This document shows, in pieces, positions 1 through 5,959 of a DNA stretch of 10,687 nucleotides (its first letter is position 1; each line of letters starts with the position of its first letter). Location of the stretch: positions 1 through 10,687 of the forward strand of contig CACZNW010000087.1 in assembly GCA_902782595.1 (NCBI GenBank), read 5' to 3'. Below the pieces are notes generated by a model. That model saw only the letters and a list, made by a program, of their open reading frames with translations, was not told where the DNA came from and did not search any database. The position numbers were made by a program, and so were the translations under genes. Origin of the DNA: an uncultured Methanobrevibacter sp. (GTDB lineage: Archaea > Methanobacteriota > Methanobacteria > Methanobacteriales > Methanobacteriaceae).

Positions 1-3000
1 ACAGTTGGTGAAATTACAGTGGTCATATGTAACATAGTCACTACCGGTCATGTAAGCTCCACCACCACGACGTGCAGAATTGGAATCGATGAAAGTACAG
101 TTATATACCAGACCTATATCTCCGCTCCAGAGAATGGTACCTCCGTCACCTCCGAAGAATTCGTCTGTTCCCCAGTCTTTTGGTGATATACAGTCATCTG
201 CTCTGACCTTTAACTGGTCAAGTAGTCTTGGCTGATTGTTTTCATCAAGTATATATGACTTGAACTGTAACATGTTGTTTTCGACTGTGTAGTTGAGCAC
301 ATAAAGTTTACCCTGTACGGCGTCATCGGGAAGTGTATCGTTGTTGACAATAACAATGTCTTCGTATGTTATAGATATATTATATTGCAGGTATTCTCCT
401 GTTGCCCTGTTGTTTGTAAATTTGGAGTTTGTAACTGTACCGTTAAGACCCCTCCAGAAGATTGCTCCTCCTGAACGTTTAGCTGTGTTGTTAATAAATT
501 TACAGTCATCCACAATACCGTTGATAGCTTCATCGTTCCAGTCAATTGCGCCACCGTTTGTTCCAGCGAGGTTATTAGCGAAGTATGAATGAGCAAATGA
601 CGAATTGACACATTTTTCACTTCCACTTCCCTGTAAAAATACAGATCCCCCACGTCTTGCTGCTGTGTTGTTTATGAAGTTTGAGAAGTAAACTTTACCG
701 AGTGATCCGGACCACATTATAGCCCCTCCGTCACCACCTGTTGTGAGTTCGAAGTGTACGGAATTTGCAGATACAATACCAAGTGCAGTATTGTTGTAGA
801 ATTGTGAATATTTTACTGTACCGTTGTAACCGTTCCAGAAGATTGCACCACCTGAACGTTTAGCTGTGTTGTTGATGAATATACAGTTGTCCACCAGACC
901 GTTGTGTGCACCTTCGTGCCAGTCAAGAGCACCACCGTTGGTACCTGCAAGGTTGTCCTTGAAGTAACAGTCTATAAATGAGGTATCATTGTTACCGTGA
1001 CTGCAGCTGAGCAGATATATCGCACCACCACGACCACTTTCATTATATGCGGAATTGTTTCTGGCTTCATTGTGTATGAACCTACAGTTAGTTACAGTAC
1101 CGTTAATACCTGCCCATATGATAGCACCACCGTCACCTACATTACCGTAAGTACCGCCGTGCAGACCTAATGCTATGTTGTTGGTAAAGTTGGAGTTTAC
1201 GACATCACCATGGTGTCCTCTCCAGTATACAGCACCACCATTAGCATGTGCAGTATTGTTTTCAAATACGGAATTGATGATAAGTCCGTCGTGTGCACCT
1301 TCATGCCAGTCAACTGCACCACCATTAGTACCTGCCCTATTGTTAATGAAGGTACAACTGTCAAAGGTAGTGTTGGCACAGTCTTCATATATATTGTTTT
1401 GCAGGTATGCCGCACCACCACGACCACTGCTGTTATACATATCATTATGCATAGCCTCGTTGTCAGTAAATGTACAGTTGTATACATAACCCAGTGAACC
1501 TGCCCATGAGATGGCACCACCATTACCACTATTGTTGAGAACATCCTGAGTTTTACCATTAGCCCTGTTACTGATGAATGTTGAATTACTGATACTACCT
1601 GCATGACCATTCCAGAATACTGCACCACCAACTGCATCAGCACTATTGTTTATGAAATAACAGTGAATAATACTACCGTTAACTGCACCTTCATGCCAGT
1701 CAACAGCACCACCATTAGTACCAGCAGTATTGTTTCTGAAGTAACAGTCAATAAATGTAGTATTCTCATTACCATGGTCACATTCACGTAAGTATACTGC
1801 ACCACCACGACCACTACGAATATAGTTACTATTCATTGTAGCAATATTGTCTATGAACCTGCAGTTTACTACAGTACCATTAACACCTGCCCATATGATA
1901 GCACCACCATCACCAACATTACCATAACTACCATTATATAAACCAAGTGCAGTGTTATGTGTAAAGTTACAATTTATAATTTCACCGTGATGACCTCTCC
2001 AGTATACTGCACCACCATTAGCTTTAGCAGTATTATCATCAAAGGTGGAATTAATTAGGTTACCATCATGTGCACCTTCATGCCAGTCAATAGCACCACC
2101 ATTAGTACCTGCAAGATTATGTTTAAATGTACATCTTTCTATATCAGTACCATTACCATTTTCCAGATATATGGCACCTCCCCTTCTGGTGGAAGCAGTA
2201 TTGTTTGTAAAGGTAGTGTCATAAACTCCCCAATTAATACCATCAAACATTATTGCACCACCGTCAACAGTAGCATTGTTACCTATAAATATACAGTCAT
2301 ATATTTTACCGTCATGACCGTCAAGGTATAATGCACCACCCTGACTGCCTGCGGTATTGTTGGTAAATGTTGAGTCCATTAACCCGTCCTCATGGGAACC
2401 TTCGATTTCCTCATGATAAAACATTGCACCCCCATTATGATCCGCATGGTTTGAGGTAAACTCCAGATATGATAATGTACTTGGTGCAGCTTCAAAGTAT
2501 ACCGCACCACCGTCATTTGTTGCGGTGTTGTTTATGAATTTACAGTCATTCATATTCAGGAAACCGTCTGAATAAATTGCACCACCATTTGAAGCATAAC
2601 CGTTTATGAAGGTGATTCCGTTAAGTGTGACTTTACAGTTTGTCAGGATGTCAAATATTCTGGCCTGATTATTACCGTCAATTGTGAATCCGTTACCGTT
2701 GATGGTAATATTTCTGGAAATTACAATACCCTGTTTTAAAGTTTCACTGTCACCGTCACTGTAAACATAATTCTTATCCAAATCAAAGCTGTTCCTGCTT
2801 GTATCAGCCAACATGCTGTTGAGTTCTGTAAATGAACCTCCAGTTGTATTTAATATATTATTATCCTGAGTTGAAGATAATGCATAATCATTATCTCTAA
2901 CATCAGCCGATTGTATAAAATCTTGATTCGTATCATTCGTATCAATTTCATTTGCCATTACTGCCTGTGCAGATAAGATCACGCACAGCAGCAGACACAA

Positions 3001-3024
3001 TATTAATATACCTCGCTTCTTCAT
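1..3024 (-). CDS. Adhesin-like secreted beta-helix protein, Chlam_PMP-type repeats (C-terminus beyond window)
   Basis: The frame is open from ATG at 3024 to the left edge: 1008 residues, no stop, no frameshift. The start is fixed by a strong AGGAGGTG (3031-3038). Residues 1-24 form a signal peptide: a KKR start, a leucine-rich core, and an AQAVMA cleavage region. An Asn/Asp-rich linker follows to about residue 70. From about residue 95 to the edge the protein is built of short units with the pattern F-x-x-N-x-A followed by N-G-G-A-[IVL], the signature of chlamydial polymorphic membrane protein repeats, which fold as a parallel beta-helix. Long higher-order repeats carry the marker DWHEGA near residues 314, 443, 573 and 702, and a diverged form near 829. 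An insertion of about 80 residues sits at roughly 875-955. NNT/NNS sequons are very frequent. The expected role, from related methanogen proteins, is cell-surface attachment; the wall-anchoring end is not visible, so the anchor type is unknown. Confidence 0.9.
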   Translation of the reverse strand, partial: MKKRGILILCLLLCVILSAQAVMANEIDTNDTNQDFIQSADVRDNDYALSSTQDNNILNTTGGSFTELNSMLADTSRNSFDLDKNYVYSDGDSETLKQGIVISRNITINGNGFTIDGNNQARIFDILTNCKVTLNGITFINGYASNGGAIYSDGFLNMNDCKFINNTATNDGGAVYFEAAPSTLSYLEFTSNHADHNGGAMFYHEEIEGSHEDGLMDSTFTNNTAGSQGGALYLDGHDGKIYDCIFIGNNATVDGGAIMFDGINWGVYDTTFTNNTASTRRGGAIYLENGNGTDIERCTFKHNLAGTNGGAIDWHEGAHDGNLINSTFDDNTAKANGGAVYWRGHHGEIINCNFTHNTALGLYNGSYGNVGDGGAIIWAGVNGTVVNCRFIDNIATMNSNYIRSGRGGAVYLRECDHGNENTTFIDCYFRNNTAGTNGGAVDWHEGAVNGSIIHCYFINNSADAVGGAVFWNGHAGSISNSTFISNRANGKTQDVLNNSGNGGAISWAGSLGYVYNCTFTDNEAMHNDMYNSSGRGGAAYLQNNIYEDCANTTFDSCTFINNRAGTNGGAVDWHEGAHDGLIINSVFENNTAHANGGAVYWRGHHGDVVNSNFTNNIALGLHGGTYGNVGDGGAIIWAGINGTVTNCRFIHNEARNNSAYNESGRGGAIYLLSCSHGNNDTSFIDCYFKDNLAGTNGGALDWHEGAHNGLVDNCIFINNTAKRSGGAIFWNGYNGTVKYSQFYNNTALGIVSANSVHFELTTGGDGGAIMWSGSLGKVYFSNFINNTAARRGGSVFLQGSGSEKCVNSSFAHSYFANNLAGTNGGAIDWNDEAINGIVDDCKFINNTAKRSGGAIFWRGLNGTVTNSKFTNNRATGEYLQYNISITYEDIVIVNNDTLPDDAVQGKLYVLNYTVENNMLQFKSYILDENNQPRLLDQLKVRADDCISPKDWGTDEFFGGDGGTILWSGDIGLVYNCTFIDSNSARRGGGAYMTGSDYVTYDHCNFTNC
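530..2100 (-). repeat. Higher-order internal repeats of the adhesin gene, 777-nt period made of two ~129-130-codon units
   Basis: The Trp codon of the DWHEGA marker falls at 2083-2085, 1696-1698, 1306-1308, 919-921 and, in a diverged copy, 538-540. The steps are 387, 390, 387 and 381 nt. Copies one and three, and copies two and four, are therefore exactly 777 nt apart. Independent landmarks give the same 777: CCCATATGATA at 1890 and 1113, and the CTCTCC within the YWRGHHG-coding stretch ending at 2000 and 1223. Alternate units are more alike than adjacent ones, which indicates that a two-unit block was duplicated. All steps are multiples of three, so the reading frame is kept. Confidence 0.85.
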
Positions 3025-3030
3025 TAAATA

Positions 3031-3119
3031 CACCTCCTCGCTTTTATAAAACTTCAGTTTTTATGAAGTTTATGAGAGTCTATACTGATATTAATTTTAG
3101 ATTAAAGAAGTATATATGT
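3031..3119 (-). promoter_or_regulatory. Adhesin leader: TATA box, hairpin and strong Shine-Dalgarno
   Basis: Reading towards the gene on the minus strand there is an A-rich BRE-like stretch and a CATATATAC box at about 3110-3119. The expected start of transcription is some 25 nt downstream, near 3088, which gives a leader of about 64 nt. Inside the leader AAACTTC (3049-3055) pairs with GAAGTTT (3065-3071) as a 7-bp stem with a 9-nt loop. It is followed by the near-perfect AGGAGGTG at 3031-3038, 6 nt before ATG. The Shine-Dalgarno is clear; the box and the role of the hairpin are inferred. Confidence 0.55.
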
Positions 3120-3790
3120 TTTTCTTTAGAAAAATTAAGGCTTTAAACTAAATATTTTTTAAAATAAAAATTGATAACTGAATATTTTTTATCTACAGTA
3201 AAATGTAAAAAATATATGTCATATTCTGGAAAAACAATACAAAAGTACAATTAAATTGCAACATTGAACCGAAGTTGTAAAATAATTAATACATCATGCA
3301 ATTATTATGACAACATCAATATTGAAGCCACATTAAATGACAGTTAACAACAAAGCAAAATAATTGAAAAATATACAATTAAGATATTGCAATTTATTAA
3401 ATATATTTGATATTCCTAAATAAAAAATAGCAATAAAAATAAAAATCAATTATAAAAATAGAATTATGTTTAAAAACAAAACAGTCATCATAATATAACA
3501 ATGACATATTGAACAACATTAAATATATACAAAGAATAAATAATTATTGGAATAGAATTACAATAGAAAAAGTAATAAAAAACCAAAAAATCGTATGCTC
3601 TTATGCCGAATAAAACACTCATTAAAACACGTTGCCTTCAAACAAATACCATACAATCAGTATTAACAAATTAAATTCGTAGATATGCGAACAAACTTAA
3701 AAAAAGACACTCATCAAATATAAGTTACGAAAATTAAGTTTAACTGAAAAAGCTTATCCGGCGATGGAACACCCCTAAAATAATTAAAAC

Positions 3791-3814
3791 GAAAAAAAAG
3801 AGAATAAAGAAAAG
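3791..3814 (-). terminator. rps3ae: T-rich terminator of rps3ae
   Basis: Six nucleotides past the rps3ae stop the minus strand becomes almost pure T with a few C/A interruptions, including a run of eight T (rc of 3792-3799). Archaeal RNA polymerase terminates at such T-tracts without needing a hairpin, and no hairpin is obvious here. Confidence 0.6.
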
Positions 3815-3819
3815 CAATC

Positions 3820-4401
3820 CTATTTGATTACTTTACTTTTGATAATTTCAACCCTTTTGAGAGGGTAGATTTTTTTAGCATTATGATAAATTTCAGATGC
3901 AAGTTTACCGTTGACACAAACACCTACAAGTTCATCAAATGATCTTTCAGCAGCAGCTTCAATGAGTAAATCTTCGATGGTTTTTCTCATGTATCTCTGC
4001 TGGGATGATTTGGCCCTTCTGATGGTTACTGCTAAAACCTGTAATTTTAATTTGCGGTCATCTTTGGTTTTAACTATTGCAGAAGCGTCGATTCTGGAAG
4101 TTCCTCTTCTAATCATACTCCTTACATAATCGGTAGTTGTTTTGTGACCGGTGAATTTTGTGTTTGCAACGTTACCTGCAACGTTGTCGATTTCAAACCT
4201 GAGTTTGATGTACTGTTTTGAGAAGTCTCCGGTTAATTCCCTCATGGTAACTTCCACTCCCCTTCCGATGAGAAGTTCAGGGTCTTTTGCTGGAGTTTCT
4301 CCAATTTCTTTATCTTCAAAGTTCACTGGTGTTTTTATAGTATACCAGGATTTTTCTTTCCATGTATCACGTACTCTACGTCTTGCTTTTGCTTTTGCCA
4401 T
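3820..4401 (-). CDS. rps3ae: 30S ribosomal protein S3Ae (eS1)
   Basis: 193 residues, close to the usual size of archaeal S3Ae, a small-subunit protein of archaea and eukaryotes that sits near the mRNA exit side of the 30S platform. The protein begins with the basic AKAKARRRVRDTWKEK segment, followed by the WYTIKTP stretch; the central GHKTTTDYVRSMIRRGTSRID and the downstream AVTIRRAKSSQQRYMRK are characteristic of the family. The ATG at 4401 is chosen because the basic N-terminus starts there and GGTTGA lies just upstream (4406-4411). It is flanked by long AT-rich spacers on both sides and ends in a T-tract, so it appears to be transcribed alone. Confidence 0.96.
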   Translation of the reverse strand: MAKAKARRRVRDTWKEKSWYTIKTPVNFEDKEIGETPAKDPELLIGRGVEVTMRELTGDFSKQYIKLRFEIDNVAGNVANTKFTGHKTTTDYVRSMIRRGTSRIDASAIVKTKDDRKLKLQVLAVTIRRAKSSQQRYMRKTIEDLLIEAAAERSFDELVGVCVNGKLASEIYHNAKKIYPLKRVEIIKSKVIK

Positions 4402-4404
4402 TAT

Positions 4405-4500
4405 ATCAACCGTTCTATAATTGTTAAATAATTTTTGTAAATATAGCGTTTCGCCATTAAAATTTTAAAAATAGTCTCAAATTAACAATACTATTTAAAT
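4405..4500 (-). promoter_or_regulatory. rps3ae: Promoter and ribosome binding site region of rps3ae
   Basis: On the minus strand GGTTGAT (4405-4411) precedes the ATG by 3-4 nt and matches the methanogen GGTGAT-type site. Two TATA-like boxes are possible: CTATATTTA at about 4440-4448, giving a short leader, or TTTAAATAG at about 4492-4500, giving a leader near 70 nt. The sequence does not decide between them. Confidence 0.4.
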
Positions 4501-4699
4501 TAAACTGTAAAATTGAATCCAAATAAGTATCGTTTAATAATCCTTTATTCGACTATTGTGAGTTATTCTCATGTTATTTTAAGAAAATATTTTTAATTAA
4601 GTTTTAATTTTTAAAACCCGCCCATTAAGGTTATGATTACATTTTTTGTTCATGATATATAAAGATTGTTGAAATTTCAAAAATTATGGAAATTTTTCA

Positions 4700-4738
4700 A
4701 AAAAATAAAAATAATAAAATTTTCAGGTACCTGAAAAG
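4700..4738 (-). terminator. Perfect 18-bp palindrome followed by T-tract (second terminator)
   Basis: TTTTCAGGTACCTGAAAA at 4721-4738 is a perfect palindrome; as RNA it can form a 7-bp stem closed by a GTAC tetraloop. On the minus strand it runs straight into about 20 nt that are nearly all T (rc of 4701-4720), the shape of an intrinsic terminator. It lies just past a first terminator. A perfect palindrome could also bind a dimeric protein, but the position after the last gene of the cluster favours termination. Confidence 0.6.
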
Positions 4739-4744
4739 GCAATG

Positions 4745-4785
4745 AAAAAAAGAAATCCTGGAGCTTAAAAATCAGATTTAAGCTC
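4745..4785 (-). terminator. Hairpin plus T-tract terminator of the rtcB cluster
   Basis: GAGCTTAAA (4761-4769) and TTTAAGCTC (4777-4785) form a 9-bp stem with a 7-nt loop. On the minus strand the stem is followed within about 5 nt by TTTCTTTTTTTC (rc of 4745-4755). It starts 55 nt after the NifX-like stop codon, so it would end the transcript of the archease/rtcB cluster. Confidence 0.7.
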
Positions 4786-4839
4786 TTAAAATTCCTGTTT
4801 AAAAATATTACAATAGACTTGAAAAAAGTATACAATAGA

Positions 4840-5160
4840 TTAGTTTTCCATGAATCTGACATGGTCAATGTATCTTTTAAGGACTTCACACACAGGCCCC
4901 TCATCCATTACAAGTTTTATACCGGCATCTTCCGCCTTGATTTTGGATTTGAATCCATACTGAACAGATATCAAAACATCACAATCACTGCAGGCTTTTA
5001 TTACCTTACCTCCCTGATGTTTGGAATCCTTTGATATTTCTATCTCACGGCGTTCTCTAAATGTCAGTTTTCCGTCCCAGTCGTAGACATATATTGTGTT
5101 TCCCTTTCCAAGATGCAGGTCAACATTTTCACCGTCCGAAGACACTACAGCCAAACGCAT
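4840..5160 (-). CDS. Dinitrogenase iron-molybdenum cofactor biosynthesis (NifX/NifB C-terminal) domain protein
   Basis: 106 residues covering one stand-alone domain of the NifX/NafY family (PF02579), whose members carry or bind iron-sulfur/molybdenum cofactor precursors. Visible family marks: the N-terminal strand RLAVVSSDG, the HLGKG turn (16-20) followed by the YVYDWDG strand, the CSDCDVLI segment with Cys57 and Cys60, and the C-terminal EDAGIKLVMDEGPVCEVLKRY with Cys91. The ATG at 5160 has GGAGG 11 nt upstream (5172-5176), followed by GTGATT. It is last in a cluster, 34 nt after the phosphorylase gene, and followed by two terminators. No nif gene is in the window, so it is more likely a general metal-cluster chaperone than a nitrogenase factor; its real partner is unknown. 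Confidence 0.85.
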   Translation of the reverse strand: MRLAVVSSDGENVDLHLGKGNTIYVYDWDGKLTFRERREIEISKDSKHQGGKVIKACSDCDVLISVQYGFKSKIKAEDAGIKLVMDEGPVCEVLKRYIDHVRFMEN

Positions 5161-5194
5161 TTTAAATCACATCCTCCATTAAATATATTGCAGT

Positions 5195-5953
5195 TTATAC
5201 CTCAGCACCGTCCAGTGCATGACGGCATGTGCAGTCTGTATCATCATCAACGTTTCTTATGAAATTATATATGAGTTCAAGCAGGTCTGACTGCTTATTT
5301 GAAACCATTTCAAAGACTTCGTCAATGGTAAGTTCCATATCGGATATTCCGGAAGCGTAATTGGAGACGATACATATTGAATTGTAACATATTTCCCTTT
5401 CACGTGCCAGGGTTACTTCGGGAACGCCAGTCATCCCGACAAGGTCTCCTCCGAGCATTTTAAACATTCTGATTTCAGCGGGAGTTTCGAATCTCGGCCC
5501 TTCAGTGCAGACATATGTCCCCCCAAGGATAACTTCACCCGATTTGTCGAGAACATCTCTTAAACTAGGACAATAAGGTTCAGTTACATCTATATGTACC
5601 ACCTTATTTTCATAAAAAGTTTTAACCCTGTCCTGTGAAAAATCAAGAAAATCATCGGGTATGACAAATGATCCAGGAGGCATGTCCTCATTCATTGACC
5701 CTACGGAGTTGGTGGCGATTATTTTTGTAACTCCGACGTTTTTCAGTGCGTCAATGTTTGCCCGGTAATTGATTTTATGGGGAGGAATTGAATGTCCCGC
5801 CGCATGTCTTGGTATGAAAGCCACCTTTTTATCAAAAATATCCAATATTGATACTTCAACATCCCCGTAATCGGTTTTAACTAATTTGTCTGTGCAGGAA
5901 TCGGCTTTGTGAGTGATTTCATATACTCCGCTTCCTCCGATTATACCTATCAT
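5195..5953 (-). CDS. mtnP: Methylthio-nucleoside phosphorylase, probable S-methyl-5'-thioinosine phosphorylase
   Basis: 252 residues, PNP/MTAP family 2 size. It splits a 5'-methylthio-purine nucleoside with phosphate into free base and methylthioribose-1-phosphate, recycling the by-product of polyamine synthesis. Marks: IIGGSG phosphate loop (4-9), the RHAAGHSIPPHKINYRAN segment (49-66), TNSVGS (81-86), EGPRFET (151-157), MTGVPEV (174-180) and a Cys-containing tail CTCRHALDGA. At the purine contact it reads SNYASGI with Asn198, where adenosine-type MTAP has Asp; Asn is the 6-oxopurine choice, which fits the methanogen route in which MTA is first deaminated. The ATG at 5953 is preferred over a TTG two codons earlier; AGGATGAT inside the end of rtcB serves as ribosome site and the gap to the rtcB stop is 6 nt, so the two are translationally coupled. 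The family is sure; the inosine substrate is inferred. Confidence 0.9.
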   Translation of the reverse strand: MIGIIGGSGVYEITHKADSCTDKLVKTDYGDVEVSILDIFDKKVAFIPRHAAGHSIPPHKINYRANIDALKNVGVTKIIATNSVGSMNEDMPPGSFVIPDDFLDFSQDRVKTFYENKVVHIDVTEPYCPSLRDVLDKSGEVILGGTYVCTEGPRFETPAEIRMFKMLGGDLVGMTGVPEVTLAREREICYNSICIVSNYASGISDMELTIDEVFEMVSNKQSDLLELIYNFIRNVDDDTDCTCRHALDGAEV

Positions 5954-5959
5954 ATTCAA

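Larger units (their letters stand above)
3025..3819. other. Long AT-rich spacer without a supportable gene
   Basis: About 795 bp between the adhesin start and the rps3ae stop. The right part belongs to the 3' side of rps3ae (T-rich on the minus strand) and the left part to the adhesin promoter. Between about 3240 and 3740 the plus strand is strikingly rich in A compared with T and poor in G. No ORF with coding character, tRNA or CRISPR repeat was seen. A short GC-richer patch lies at 3750-3777. Short A/T-rich words such as ATTGCAA and ACATTGAA recur loosely, but no regular repeat or convincing origin-recognition box was found. Confidence 0.6.
4402..4839. other. AT-rich spacer with tandem terminators on one side and rps3ae promoter on the other
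   Basis: 438 bp without a convincing gene. The right third (4700-4785) carries two hairpin/T-tract terminators for the upstream minus-strand cluster; the left hundred bases carry the rps3ae promoter. Between them (about 4500-4700) I see only AT-rich sequence with one slightly GC-richer patch at 4617-4627 and a TATA-like GATATATAAAG near 4654 on the plus strand that leads to no gene. Confidence 0.55.

Noticed and set aside
1197..2331. Several ORFs of 60-148 codons on both strands inside the first 2.4 kb
   Set aside because: They overlap the continuous adhesin frame, which has signal peptide, ribosome site and repeat structure. Their Ser/Thr/Val-rich or His/Val-rich translations are the expected shadows of the GGA repeat codons.
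1..2600. CRISPR-like recurrence of short words such as GCACCACCATTAG
   Set aside because: Spacing is irregular, all copies keep one reading frame and encode the N-G-G-A motif; there are no unique spacers between identical repeats.
2952..3146. 64-codon plus-strand ORF over the adhesin start
   Set aside because: It crosses the adhesin signal peptide and promoter, lacks a ribosome binding site, and ends in AT-rich noncoding sequence.
3025..3819. Replication origin next to the adhesin/rps3ae spacer
   Set aside because: The region is AT-rich, but I found no repeated origin-recognition boxes and cdc6 is 5 kb away; without skew data the claim cannot be supported.
4677..5034. ORFs on both strands overlapping the NifX-like gene and its terminators
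   Set aside because: The family motifs, ribosome site and spacing support the frame ending at 4840; the others are Phe/Lys-rich low-complexity products of AT-rich DNA or antisense.
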